Of a stretch of 27,422 nucleotides of DNA, positions 6,619-15,305 are shown piece after piece. Position numbers and translations under genes: made by a program. Position 1 is the stretch's first letter. Every line of letters begins with the position of its first letter. The notes beneath the pieces are model-generated. The model was not told where the DNA came from, did not search any database, and saw nothing but the letters and a program-made list of their open reading frames with translations. Source of the stretch: Bacillota bacterium (lineage in GTDB: Bacteria; Bacillota; Clostridia; Christensenellales; Aristaeellaceae); the NCBI GenBank assembly GCA_023395615.1, contig JAEWYP010000059.1, forward strand, positions 1 to 27,422, read 5' to 3'.

Positions 6619-7050
6619 CTATTTTTCCGTTTGGGTAAGCTGCTGAAGAACCCACGGCATCTGTCGGTCCAATTCCGCAGCCGTCGCGCGGTAAACCGCC
6701 ATGGAACCTCCGTAAGGATCGAATACCGGCGGGTGGAACGCGATTACCTTAGCGCCCGGATACCGCATCCGAACGGTTGCCGCCGCCTCTTCCCCCATCG
6801 TTACAACCAGTCGTGCGTTTCGTACCGCCGCGGCGGACAGAGGCGTACTTACGTGCATGGAAAGATTCAGCCCGCGCTCCTTCGCGACAAGATAGGTGTT
6901 CTGCGACGCCGGTTCGCCTTCCCTCGCATACAATCCGGCGGATTCCGCATGATACGGCAACCCGTTTTTCGCGCACAGGTCGTTAAAAAGCGCTTCCGCC
7001 AGCGGGCTGCGGCATGTGTTGCCCGTACATACAAACAGTACATCCGCCAT
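6619..7050 (-). CDS. ywlE: Low-molecular-weight phosphatase, YwlE-type protein-arginine phosphatase
   Basis: This 143-residue cytoplasmic enzyme has the P-loop CTGNTCRS at residues 8-15 (nucleophile Cys8, Arg14) and the general-acid loop DPYGG at 111-115. The threonine at position 12 in CTGNT is the residue known in Bacillus YwlE to favour phospho-arginine over phospho-tyrosine, so it probably reverses McsB-type arginine phosphorylation. Length is typical. ATG 7050 follows GGAGG. It sits 28 bases after tsaC, the same pairing as ywlC-ywlE in Bacillus subtilis. A tyrosine phosphatase role is the main alternative. Confidence 0.87.
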   Translation of the reverse strand: MADVLFVCTGNTCRSPLAEALFNDLCAKNGLPYHAESAGLYAREGEPASQNTYLVAKERGLNLSMHVSTPLSAAAVRNARLVVTMGEEAAATVRMRYPGAKVIAFHPPVFDPYGGSMAVYRATAAELDRQMPWVLQQLTQTEK

Positions 7051-7078
7051 CGCAGGGCCTCCTTCTTTGGGTTCAATG

Positions 7079-8113
7079 TTATACTTCCAGCACGTGAAAC
7101 GCCGCCGCGCGGCAAAGTCGATTCATCAGTGCCAGCCCGATACCGCTGGTCTCCACCGTTTCGCAAAGAATCACTTCCACCTGCTCGTCATCCATCCGCC
7201 GAAGCGCAGCGAAGATCGAATGCGCAAGCGTTTCCTGATGCTTCAGGCTGCCGATGATTAGCGTGCGGCAGTGCTTGTACCCTTCGGCATGCTCCTCCGG
7301 GATCAGGATGCAGGCTTTATGCCCCTGAGCATTCGCTTCCTCATACAGGCGTAAACAGGTCGCCTGCACCTGTTCCGGCGCACCTTTAACCAGCGTAAGT
7401 TGACCTTTGGGCGCATAATGCCGGTACATCATTCCGGGGCTAACCGCCTTTTCTCCCTTAGCCAGCGGTCGCATCACACTGTCGGCCACCTTTACATCTG
7501 GTAAAACCGTAAGCAGCATTTCTCTGGTTACTCCGCCCGGGCGTACAATGATGGGGATGGCAGCAGTCATATCCAATACGGTGCTTTCCAGCCCCACGTC
7601 ACACGCGCCGCCATCCAGAATCAGCGGGATTCGTCCATCCATATCTTCCAGCACATGTTGTGCCGTCGTTGGGCTGGGTCGTCCGCTCAGGTTGGCGCTG
7701 GGGGCGGCAATCGGTACCTTACACGCTGCCAGCATCGCGTGAGCCACCGGGTGGCTCGGCATACGGATTGCCACGCTGGGCAACCCCGCGTTGGTAGCCG
7801 CCGGAATGATCGGTTTCTTAGGCAGCAGCAGGGTCAGCGGCCCCGGCCAGAAAGCCTCCATCAGGCGCTTGGCGCGCTCATCCATCAGGCAGAGCGGCTC
7901 CGCCGCCTCCGGCGAGGAAACGTGTACGATCAGCGGGTTATCGCTCGGCCTTCCCTTCGCTTCATAAATCCGCCGAACCGCATCCGCGTCCAGCGCGTTG
8001 GCCCCCAATCCGTATACTGTTTCTGTCGGGAATGCAACCAGTTCGCCGTTTTCCAGCAGTCGCGCCGCTTCCAGAATCGCATCCTGCGTCGGCTGCACCA
8101 CTTTCGTGATCAT
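7079..8113 (-). CDS. tsaC: L-threonylcarbamoyladenylate synthase (Sua5/YwlC type)
   Basis: This enzyme makes threonylcarbamoyl-AMP from threonine, bicarbonate and ATP, the first step of t6A formation at position 37 of ANN-decoding tRNAs. The 344-residue length indicates the two-domain Sua5 form: a YrdC domain at about 1-205, with PTETVYGLG (29-37), KGRPSDNPL (53-61) and APSANLSG near 137-144, and a Sua5 domain at about 225-344. The start at 8113 lies 3 bases after the prfA stop codon, suggesting coupled translation. It is followed by ywlE. All known motifs look intact. Confidence 0.93.
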   Translation of the reverse strand: MITKVVQPTQDAILEAARLLENGELVAFPTETVYGLGANALDADAVRRIYEAKGRPSDNPLIVHVSSPEAAEPLCLMDERAKRLMEAFWPGPLTLLLPKKPIIPAATNAGLPSVAIRMPSHPVAHAMLAACKVPIAAPSANLSGRPSPTTAQHVLEDMDGRIPLILDGGACDVGLESTVLDMTAAIPIIVRPGGVTREMLLTVLPDVKVADSVMRPLAKGEKAVSPGMMYRHYAPKGQLTLVKGAPEQVQATCLRLYEEANAQGHKACILIPEEHAEGYKHCRTLIIGSLKHQETLAHSIFAALRRMDDEQVEVILCETVETSGIGLALMNRLCRAAAFHVLEV

Positions 8114-8116
8114 TTC

Positions 8117-9184
8117 TTACGCCTGCTCCCCAAGATTTTTCAGCTTTTCCGCCTGTTCCGCCAGCGACAGTGCCTCGATCAGTTCGCTCAGATCGCCGTC
8201 CATCACGTCGTCAATCTGGTAGAGCGTTAACCCGATCCGGTGATCCGTCACACGGCCCTGCGGAAAGTTATAAGTGCGAATTCGTTCGCTGCGATCGCCC
8301 GTACCAATCTGCCCGCGACGGTTGGCGGCGTAAACGGCGTCCTTTTCCTCGCGCAATTTTTGATACAGTCGGCTTTTTAACACCATCATGGCTTTTGCCC
8401 GATTCTTAATCTGGCTTTTTTCATCCTGGCAGGTCACCACCAACCCGGTCGGCAGGTGAGTGATGCGCACAGCGCTGTCTGTGGTGTTGATACACTGTCC
8501 TCCGTGCCCGGTAGAACGGTACACGTCAATCCGAAGATCGCCTGGTTCAATGTTGATCTCCACATCTTCCGCTTCCGGCAGCACAGCCACGGTACAGGTG
8601 CTGGTATGGATGCGACCGGACGCCTCGGTGCTGGGAACCCGTTGTACACGGTGCACGCCGCTTTCATATTTCAGTCGGCTGAAGACCCCTGTACCCCGGA
8701 TATTAAACACCGCTTCCTTCACACCGCCCAGTTCGGTCATATTGTAGCTGACGGGTTCCAGCTTAAACCGGTTGCGCTCGGCATAACGCGTATACATCCT
8801 AAGCAGCAGCGCCCCGAAAAGCGCGGCCTCGTCTCCCCCCGCGCCCTGACGAATCTCCATAACCACATTGCGGTCATCGTCCGGGTCCTTTGGCAGTAAA
8901 AGAAGTTTCAGTTCTTGCTCCTGTTCCGTTTTCAATTTTTCCAGCGCCGAGAGTTCTTCCCTGGCCATATCAGCAAGTTCCGGTTGATCCAGCAGACTCT
9001 CTGCTTCGGTAATCTGCGTGAGGGTATGCTGATATTTCCGGTATGCGTTCACCGCTGGTTCCAGCGCCGCGTGCTCCTTGAGCATTTTTTGATAATGCTC
9101 CGTATCGGCAATGACCTCGGGCTGGCTTACCGCCTCACCCAGTTCCTGATAGCGGCCGATCATCCAGTCAAATTTTTCAAACAT
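8117..9184 (-). CDS. prfA: Peptide chain release factor 1
   Basis: RF1 recognises UAA and UAG and triggers release of the finished peptide. The 355-residue length is standard. The stop-codon recognition tripeptide is PST (184-186) and the catalytic GGQ is at 228-230, followed by CIN where HVN is most common. The C-terminal SERIRTYNFPQGRVTDHRI block is also present. ATG 9184 follows AGGAG; an in-frame extension to 9217 lacks family similarity. The neighbouring prmC gene encodes the enzyme that methylates the GGQ glutamine. Confidence 0.96.
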   Translation of the reverse strand: MFEKFDWMIGRYQELGEAVSQPEVIADTEHYQKMLKEHAALEPAVNAYRKYQHTLTQITEAESLLDQPELADMAREELSALEKLKTEQEQELKLLLLPKDPDDDRNVVMEIRQGAGGDEAALFGALLLRMYTRYAERNRFKLEPVSYNMTELGGVKEAVFNIRGTGVFSRLKYESGVHRVQRVPSTEASGRIHTSTCTVAVLPEAEDVEINIEPGDLRIDVYRSTGHGGQCINTTDSAVRITHLPTGLVVTCQDEKSQIKNRAKAMMVLKSRLYQKLREEKDAVYAANRRGQIGTGDRSERIRTYNFPQGRVTDHRIGLTLYQIDDVMDGDLSELIEALSLAEQAEKLKNLGEQA

Positions 9185-9254
9185 CGCAAAAACTCCTAAC
9201 ACGTGGTTGCTCATCATTTGTCTGCATTTTCCGTCTGATTAAAAGGAGCTTTCG

Positions 9255-10103
9255 CTAGGTCGGGCTGGGCGTGCGCCGGGCGGACACAAAGCGCTTTATC
9301 CCGAAAAGATCCAGATAGATATTCACATTGCAGAACTGTTTTGTATCGGACAGCAGCGCCGCCACCTGTTCCGCCTGTCGGTCGCCCACTTCGGCAATCA
9401 TCCATCCGCTATCAGCAAGGTAGGTAGGCGCATCCGTCGCGAGCCGACGGTAAAAGGCCAGTCCGTCTACGCCGCCGTCCAGCGCCAGCCGCGGTTCGCG
9501 GGTCACTTCCGGTTGCAGGGTTTCGCATTCCGCACTTTTGATATACGGGGGGTTGCAGGCAAGCAGATCATATTGTTCACCCGCTACAGGAGCCAGTAAA
9601 TCGCCCTGTAAAAATCGCACATCTACGTCGTTCAGGATTGCATTTTGCTTTGCCACAGCCAGCGCTTCCTCGCTGATATCGCAGGCTGTCACCTCTGCCT
9701 GTGGACAATGTTTTTTTAGCGTCACGGCAATTGCGCCGCTGCCGGTGCAAAGGTCCAGCACGCGGGGGCGCGGGATGTGCCCCAGTTCCCGCAAGGCCAG
9801 CTCGCACAACGTTTCTGTTTCCGGGCGCGGAATCAGCACGCGTTGATCCACGGCGAATTCCAGGCCATAAAAACATTGGGTGCCCAGCAGATACTGAAGT
9901 GGTTCTCTCCGGGAACGCAAAAGCAGGAGGGAACGAAAACGTTCCTCCTGTTCTGCCGTCAGGGTGTCCTGTGGGTGTAAGCGCAACTCCAGCGGCGTTT
10001 TACCCGTCACTTTTTCCAGCAGCGCGATCGCATCCACCTGCGGGTCCGGGACCTCCCGTAGCTGTTCAGCGCCGAGCCGGATGGCCTGACCTGTCGTGAT
10101 CAT
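9255..10103 (-). CDS. prmC: Release factor glutamine methyltransferase
   Basis: PrmC uses S-adenosylmethionine to methylate the glutamine of the GGQ motif in release factors. The 282-residue protein has an N-terminal helical domain (1-80), PRPETE (92-97), the SAM-binding DLCTGSGAI (117-125) and the catalytic NPPY (184-187). ATG 10103 directly follows the TGA of the DUF1385 gene with no gap. prfA follows after 70 bases, the normal pairing. Confidence 0.95.
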   Translation of the reverse strand: MITTGQAIRLGAEQLREVPDPQVDAIALLEKVTGKTPLELRLHPQDTLTAEQEERFRSLLLLRSRREPLQYLLGTQCFYGLEFAVDQRVLIPRPETETLCELALRELGHIPRPRVLDLCTGSGAIAVTLKKHCPQAEVTACDISEEALAVAKQNAILNDVDVRFLQGDLLAPVAGEQYDLLACNPPYIKSAECETLQPEVTREPRLALDGGVDGLAFYRRLATDAPTYLADSGWMIAEVGDRQAEQVAALLSDTKQFCNVNIYLDLFGIKRFVSARRTPSPT

Positions 10104-11225
10104 TCAATCCACAATCGCCGTTACCGGCTGCGCAACGGCCGCAGGTTGTTCCGCTGCCGTAGTAGGGTCGGCTTGCACAGTCTGGGTTGTTTCGCCGGTT
10201 TGATCCGCTTCCGGGTGATAATCCGGGTCGCTTTCTGCATAGCCATGCAGAACCGCCCAGCCTTCCGGCGTGCGCGGCGCATGCGCGGGCAGCCCGTACA
10301 GAGCCACGTTCATCGCGACAATCGCGCATTCAACCATTTCATCCGTCGGGGGACGAGTCGTAAGGCGCTGCAGCTGCATACCCGGCCAGCGCAGTACCCG
10401 GGCCAGCAATGTTTCGCTGTGCGCCAACCCTTTTAACGCTTCATAGCTCACACCTGCCACCACCGGCAACAGGGCAAGGCGGCTGAGCAAACGCCAGATA
10501 TAGGAACTGCCCTGATAGCCGACGAGTGAGAACAATACGATAGAGATAACAAACACCAGTAGCAAAAAGCTGGTACCGCAGCGGGGATGCAGGGTGCTGA
10601 ACTGCTGCGCGTTTTGCGGCGTAAGGGGCAGGTTATGTTCGTGGCAGTAAACAGTTTTATGTTCCGAGCCATGGTACTGGAACGTGCGGCGCACATCCGG
10701 CACAAAGGCGCAAAAAATGATGTACGCAATCAGGATCAGGATCCGTACCAGACCGCTTAACAGGTTAATCGCAAAGTTCATGCTGGGGTCGGGCCAGATT
10801 CCCTTGAGGAATTTGGCGAACAGTTCCGGCAGCATGAAAAACAGGCCAATGGAAAGCGCGATCGCTAATACGATCGCCGTGCCCATCACAATTTTATCAA
10901 TGCTTTTACCAAGCGTTTTACTCAGCCATTTCTCAAACTTTGTTGGTTCCTCGTCCAGAATACCCAACATATCCGTGCTCTGTTGCAGGGTTTTCATGCC
11001 CATGGACATCATGGTTACAAGGCTGACCGCGCCTCGCACAAAAGGCCAGCCCATCCACTTATGTTTTTCCGCCGGGCTGTGCGACTCCTCGTGGCGTACG
11101 ACAATCGTATGGTCAGGTCGGCGCACCGCAATGGCAATTGCTTTGGGGGCTTTCATCATCACGCCTTCCATGACAGCCTGGCCCCCGATATCCACGCGCT
11201 TGCAGCCGGTTTGTTTCTCTTTCAT
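10104..11225 (-). CDS. DUF1385 (YqhQ-like) integral membrane protein
   Basis: This 373-residue member of the DUF1385/YqhQ family is common beside prmC and prfA in clostridia; its biochemical role is unknown. The GGQAVMEGVMM block (14-24), the HGSEHKTV block (185-192) and the HPRCGTSFL block (213-221) are conserved family features. Several hydrophobic segments (about 115-137, 153-176, 218-236 and 248-260) suggest a polytopic membrane protein. The last 40 residues form a Thr/Gln/Ala-rich tail that looks disordered. ATG 11225 follows AAAGGA. Its stop codon abuts the prmC start codon. Confidence 0.88.
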   Translation of the reverse strand: MKEKQTGCKRVDIGGQAVMEGVMMKAPKAIAIAVRRPDHTIVVRHEESHSPAEKHKWMGWPFVRGAVSLVTMMSMGMKTLQQSTDMLGILDEEPTKFEKWLSKTLGKSIDKIVMGTAIVLAIALSIGLFFMLPELFAKFLKGIWPDPSMNFAINLLSGLVRILILIAYIIFCAFVPDVRRTFQYHGSEHKTVYCHEHNLPLTPQNAQQFSTLHPRCGTSFLLLVFVISIVLFSLVGYQGSSYIWRLLSRLALLPVVAGVSYEALKGLAHSETLLARVLRWPGMQLQRLTTRPPTDEMVECAIVAMNVALYGLPAHAPRTPEGWAVLHGYAESDPDYHPEADQTGETTQTVQADPTTAAEQPAAVAQPVTAIVD

Positions 11226-11317
11226 CCGTTTGTTCCTTTCCGCCCAATTGCCGGGCTATCCATTGCATTTCGACAAACGACGGCCTTTTCCTGCTGTTTG
11301 CAGGTTACAGCCCGCCG

Positions 11318-12265
11318 TTAAAATTCCATCTTCAGGCTGCGGCGGAAGAGCCCGTCCAGCGTTTCCCGTACATCCGCATTTTTATACAGCACTTGATATA
11401 CCGCACGGCTGATGGGGAGTTCCACCGAGGTTTTCGCCTCCAGGTCCATCAGGGCTTTCACCGTATAATATCCTTCAGCCAGCTCTGCATAAGGTTGTCC
11501 GGTCGCTACGCATTCGCCAAAACGCCGGTTATGGCTGTAGGGAGAAAACACTGTCGCTTCGTAGTCTCCAAGGTGGCAAAGGCCATACGCGCTCAGTTCG
11601 TTACCACCCAGCGCCCGGATCAGCCGCGCCACTTCCCGCGTACCGCGGCTCATCAGCGCACCTTTGAGGGTGCTTAATCCCAGCCCGTCCAGTACGCCCG
11701 CCGCAATACCAACCACGTTCTTGGAGGCCGCGCCAATTTCGCTGCCGATCAGGTCTCTTCCATAATAAAACCGGATCAGTTCGCCGGACAGCGCGTCGAC
11801 AAGCCACGTTTTCAAGGTCTCATCGGCGCTGTCGATCACCATGCAGTTGGGTACGCCGCGCGTAAATTCCTGCACATGGCCAGGCCCGACCCAGACCGCA
11901 ACCGGTTGGCTTTCACCCAGCTCCTGCCGCACCACTTCGGTCAGGCGGCACCCGGTGCCAATCTCCAACCCTTTCATACACAACACAAGCGGCTTGCCGC
12001 GCAGCGCCTGCGCATGTTCGCGAAGCAGGCTCCGAAGGCCTTGAGAATCAACGGAGATAAAGTATACCTCCGAGTCATCGTTCAGCGCGCAGGTCAGGCC
12101 CACCGTCTCCGGCAGGGTTAGCAGGTCGTTCGACCGGGTCTGCATCAGCGCCTGTATATGGCGGGAACTTTCGCGTCCGTACAGGCGCGCTGAATGCCCC
12201 AGCCGATCCAGATACCAGGCAAGAAACGTTCCCCAGCGTCCACAACCGATTACCGTTACCCGCAT
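11318..12265 (-). CDS. gpsA: Glycerol-3-phosphate dehydrogenase [NAD(P)+]
   Basis: GpsA reduces dihydroxyacetone phosphate to sn-glycerol 3-phosphate, the backbone for membrane phospholipids. The 315-residue protein has the nucleotide-binding GCGRWG (7-12), Lys98 in CMKGLE, and the catalytic Lys182 in SKNVVGIAAG; the C-terminal HNRRFGE segment is also typical. It is a divergent copy: the usual GPSFA or GPSHA reads GPGHV, and the usual LTCTSP-type block reads EATVFSP. ATG 12265 follows GGAGGG, and the longer frame to 12331 is not supported. It appears to be the first gene of the long minus-strand operon. Confidence 0.9.
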   Translation of the reverse strand: MRVTVIGCGRWGTFLAWYLDRLGHSARLYGRESSRHIQALMQTRSNDLLTLPETVGLTCALNDDSEVYFISVDSQGLRSLLREHAQALRGKPLVLCMKGLEIGTGCRLTEVVRQELGESQPVAVWVGPGHVQEFTRGVPNCMVIDSADETLKTWLVDALSGELIRFYYGRDLIGSEIGAASKNVVGIAAGVLDGLGLSTLKGALMSRGTREVARLIRALGGNELSAYGLCHLGDYEATVFSPYSHNRRFGECVATGQPYAELAEGYYTVKALMDLEAKTSVELPISRAVYQVLYKNADVRETLDGLFRRSLKMEF

Positions 12266-12283
12266 GCTGATCCCTCCGTGCTT

Positions 12284-12312
12284 ATGATAACACGTTGGCT
12301 TGTATCCCGCAA
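12284..12312 (-). promoter_or_regulatory. Putative sigma-A promoter of gpsA and the downstream run
   Basis: On the minus strand TTGCGG (12312-12307) and TATCAT (12289-12284) are separated by 17 bases. Transcription would begin near 12277, just before the gpsA ribosome binding site. Confidence 0.7.
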
Positions 12313-12350
12313 GATTGCGCGACTGTGACACCGGATTGCAGCAATTATGA

Positions 12351-12379
12351 TTGACCGGAATATTAATTCAGGGTATGAT
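12351..12379 (+). promoter_or_regulatory. Putative sigma-A promoter of the HerA-like gene
   Basis: TTGACC at 12351-12356 and TATGAT at 12374-12379 are separated by exactly 17 bases; an overlapping GATAAT lies at 12377-12382. It is about 40 bases before the start codon and divergent from the gpsA promoter. Confidence 0.8.
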
Positions 12380-12420
12380 AATATTCATTAAAACAGAATT
12401 TTCATACGGAGGTGCCCACC

Positions 12421-14280
12421 ATGTTGATGGATCGTAAGATATGGGTTGCCACTGGCGACAATACTCCCTTGTATTTACTGGCAAACATGGCAAATCGTCA
12501 TGGGCTGATCGCAGGCGCCACAGGCACCGGCAAAACGGTAACGCTGAAAGTGCTGGCAGAAGGGTTTTCCGCGATGGGGGTACCCGTTTTCTTAAGTGAC
12601 GTGAAGGGCGACTTGAGCGGCATGGTACGCACTGGGGAGAATACCGACGCCATTGCTGCGCGGCTGATGGCCACGGGCATCCGTCAGTTCCAGTTTGCCT
12701 CGTTTCCCACCGAGTTTTGGGATGTGTACGGGGAAGAAGGTTATCCCGTACGCGCAACCATCAGCGAGATGGGGCCGCTGCTGCTCTCCCGGATGCTGAA
12801 CCTGAACGACACGCAGGCCGGAGTACTCAGCCTGCTGTTTCGCGTAGCCGACGACGAAAACATGTTGTTGCTGGACATCAAGGATTTAAAAGCGATGCTT
12901 GCCTATGTGGGCGAAAATGCGGAACGCTACACTCTGCATTACGGCAATGTGAGCAAGGCAACCGTCGGTGCAATCCAGCGCGCCGTGGCGGTGCTGGAGG
13001 ATCAGGGCGGCGACCGTTTCTTCGGTGAACCCGCGCTGAATATCACGGATTGGATGCAAACGGACGAAGCCGGCCGCGGTGTAATCAACATTCTCAATTG
13101 CGACAAGCTGTTCCTGAACCCCGTGATGTATTCCACCTTCCTGCTCTGGATGCTGTCCGAATTATATGAGGCTCTTCCGGAAGTGGGCGACCCGGAAAAA
13201 CCGCGTATGGTATTCTTCTTCGATGAGGCGCATCTCTTGTTTTCCGACAGTTCCAAACAGTTGATAGAAAAGGTAGAGCAGGTGGTTCGGCTGATTCGCA
13301 GTAAGGGCGTGGGCATCTACTTTATCACCCACAACCCCGCCGATATCCCAATGAGCATTCTGGGGCAGCTGGGAAATCGCGTGCAGCACGCTCTCCGCGC
13401 CTATACGCCGCTGGATCAGAAAGCGGTAAAGGTTGCCGCGCAAACATTCCGTGTCAACCCGGATTTGAATGTGGAAGAGGCGGTTACACAGCTTAAAACC
13501 GGCGAAGCGCTGGTGAGCTTTCTGGACGAAACCGGCGCGCCCGGTATGGTCCGTCGCGCGCTGATCCTGCCGCCGCAGAGTTATCTGGGCGCAGTGGATG
13601 CCGAGATTCGTAAGGCTTATAGGGAAACCGGACGGTTTGCCGGCGTATATGATATGCCGGTGGATCGTGAAAGCGCCTATGAGTTTCTGGCGGCTTCCAT
13701 GAACTTGGGCCGTCCGACCGCGCCGGTAAACGCTCCTGCTCCTGCAACCATCCCCGTGCAGACACAGGCTGCGCCTGTACAAAGCGCGCCGCCCGCCATA
13801 CAATTCATGGTATTTGATCCGGCCACAAACAGTTATACCGCCAAGTCACTGGATACCATGACCCCCATCCCGGCAGCGTCTACGCCAACACCCGCACCCG
13901 CGCAGACCATTCAGCAGAACGTTCTGGTGCTGGATCCGACGACGGGGCAATACGTACAAAAGCAGATGACGCTCGCACTGGACCCGGTTAGCGGTAATTA
14001 TGTGCCCGTTGTCGGGGATGTGGAAGCCAAAGCCGCCGCCAAAGAGGCGGAAGCCACTCGCCTGAAGCAGGAAAAGGATGCCGCAAAGGCGGTGAAGGAA
14101 GCGGAAGCCGCCGAGCGCCGCAAACAGGCCGACGCCCTGCGGGAAGAGCGCGCCCAGCGGGCACGCCATAACGACAGTATTCTGGGCCGGGTACAAAATA
14201 CAGCCATCAATACCGTTACTCGCACGGTCGTGGGACAGTTAACCCGCGGCATTCTCGGCAGCCTGACCGGCAAACGCTGA
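12421..14280 (+). CDS. HerA/YjgR-like (DUF853) ATPase
   Basis: This 619-residue P-loop ATPase resembles Escherichia coli YjgR and the HerA/FtsK translocase group. Walker A GATGTGKT is at 32-39 and Walker B MVFFFDEAH at 263-271; SDVKGDLSG (59-67) and THNPADIP (303-310) are typical. The exact role is unknown; DNA translocation or end processing is inferred from the fold. After the ATPase core (about 1-430) comes a tail not expected in YjgR: a Pro/Ala-rich linker, three short repeats of the form DPxTxxY at about 463-476, 501-514 and 518-529, an Ala/Glu/Lys/Arg coiled coil at about 535-582, and a hydrophobic Gly-containing end. ATG 12421 has GGAGG 8 bases upstream; a GTG at 12412 overlaps that site and is rejected. 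Confidence 0.88.
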   Translation: MLMDRKIWVATGDNTPLYLLANMANRHGLIAGATGTGKTVTLKVLAEGFSAMGVPVFLSDVKGDLSGMVRTGENTDAIAARLMATGIRQFQFASFPTEFWDVYGEEGYPVRATISEMGPLLLSRMLNLNDTQAGVLSLLFRVADDENMLLLDIKDLKAMLAYVGENAERYTLHYGNVSKATVGAIQRAVAVLEDQGGDRFFGEPALNITDWMQTDEAGRGVINILNCDKLFLNPVMYSTFLLWMLSELYEALPEVGDPEKPRMVFFFDEAHLLFSDSSKQLIEKVEQVVRLIRSKGVGIYFITHNPADIPMSILGQLGNRVQHALRAYTPLDQKAVKVAAQTFRVNPDLNVEEAVTQLKTGEALVSFLDETGAPGMVRRALILPPQSYLGAVDAEIRKAYRETGRFAGVYDMPVDRESAYEFLAASMNLGRPTAPVNAPAPATIPVQTQAAPVQSAPPAIQFMVFDPATNSYTAKSLDTMTPIPAASTPTPAPAQTIQQNVLVLDPTTGQYVQKQMTLALDPVSGNYVPVVGDVEAKAAAKEAEATRLKQEKDAAKAVKEAEAAERRKQADALREERAQRARHNDSILGRVQNTAINTVTRTVVGQLTRGILGSLTGKR

Positions 14281-14345
14281 AACTCGAATCCGTTTACTAC
14301 TCTCTTCAGATCGGTTTTTATTTCTTAAATACAATCAGATTACAA

Positions 14346-14384
14346 CGCGGGCTGGCTCGGGGATTTTCCCGTCGCCAGCCCGCG
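14346..14384. terminator. Long hairpin between convergent genes
   Basis: CGCGGGCTGGC at 14346-14356 pairs perfectly with GCCAGCCCGCG at 14374-14384, and CGGG 14358-14361 pairs with CCCG 14368-14371 inside. It lies between the ends of the HerA-like gene and the phosphodiester glycosidase gene. The T tracts after it are poor on both strands, so it may be a weak bidirectional terminator or an RNA 3' end protector. Apart from this hairpin, nothing is visible in 14281-14387. Confidence 0.55.
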
Positions 14385-14387
14385 CGA

Positions 14388-15305
14388 TTATTCCTCTGTA
14401 TTTGTCTTTCCATCCGTAATCCCCAGCACACCGCTCACGCTGCGGGGACTGCTCTTTCGCCTGAACTTGCCGGTGTGGTTCAGCTGGTCGCCCATAAATA
14501 TCATCGCGGCGGTTTGGCCGCCATCCAGGTTCAGGGCTTCGGTCACCCCAACCTCCAGCATTCTTTCGGCAATTCGTTTCAGCCCGCACCCGATGCTTCC
14601 GTCATGCCGGCCTTCTACAACAATCCCGAAATAATGATAGGGGGTAATCATCCCAAGCGCGCTTCGCGGCTCGTGGTCGGCATATCCCTTGGCAAGGCGC
14701 GGGTCCATCACGCCGCCGCGGATCAGGATGGGGCCGAAGCTGACCACATCCAGCGCGCCCATTTGCAGGTACTGTTCCCCTGTCGCCTCCTTCGCCCCAA
14801 AAGCTTTCAGCGACCCGTCCGGAAAGATCGCCAGCGCGTCCAGCGGTGGGAACGGGTTGCCGTTCCCGTGGTACACGTCATCGTACAGAATTTGACCGTT
14901 CCGGATGATCACACCGGTTTTCAGCTTTTGACTGCCGACACGATCCCCGAAAAAATCATCCGTCTGGGCATAAATCAATGAATGCTTCTGCGCGATCGTG
15001 TCCGGTTTTTTCAAATGCTTCTGCGGGCGGTCTTCCGCGCTGAGCACGCAGGCGAGCGGGGCATTTTCGCTGCATTGCAGGTCCGCTTCATACCAGATCA
15101 ACGGAATCGCCGGGTCGTTCTTCCGGGTGATTTCCACGCGCAGGTTTGCGCTCTGGTAAAGCCAGTGTCCATTTCCCTCGTCCTGTATTAAAACAGGCTC
15201 ATCGGAAGGCGCATTCGTATCGGAAGGGGCCGTTTCCGCCGCGGCGCTGCCGCACAGGCAAAGGATCAGAACCAGGGCCAGTAACTTTCTCCAAAGATTT
15301 CTCAA
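14388..15305 (-). CDS. Secreted phosphodiester glycosidase family protein (NAGPA-like)
   Basis: This 305-residue protein has an N-terminal signal peptide (hydrophobic residues 8-19, AAA|E near 24) and a DUF2233/NAGPA domain from about residue 110. The family cleaves sugar-1-phosphodiester bonds, for example on cell-surface polymers. The signature LNLDGGQTAAM lies near residues 258-268, with SFGPILIRGG and RSALGM before it. The start is TTG at 15305, overlapping the TGA of the flavin reductase gene (TTGA), with GAGG 9 bases upstream; no later ATG keeps the signal peptide. A second family member is encoded at 23772-24836. The substrate is unknown. Confidence 0.83.
   Translation of the reverse strand: MRNLWRKLLALVLILCLCGSAAAETAPSDTNAPSDEPVLIQDEGNGHWLYQSANLRVEITRKNDPAIPLIWYEADLQCSENAPLACVLSAEDRPQKHLKKPDTIAQKHSLIYAQTDDFFGDRVGSQKLKTGVIIRNGQILYDDVYHGNGNPFPPLDALAIFPDGSLKAFGAKEATGEQYLQMGALDVVSFGPILIRGGVMDPRLAKGYADHEPRSALGMITPYHYFGIVVEGRHDGSIGCGLKRIAERMLEVGVTEALNLDGGQTAAMIFMGDQLNHTGKFRRKSSPRSVSGVLGITDGKTNTEE

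Noticed and set aside
7655..8230. A 191-codon plus-strand frame opposite tsaC
   Set aside because: It is the shadow of tsaC and the prfA end; the composition is Arg/Gln/His-rich and no start signal is present.
11290..11304. Small CCTGC/GCAGG hairpin between gpsA and the DUF1385 gene
   Set aside because: It is only 5 bp and not followed by a T tract, so not enough for a terminator.
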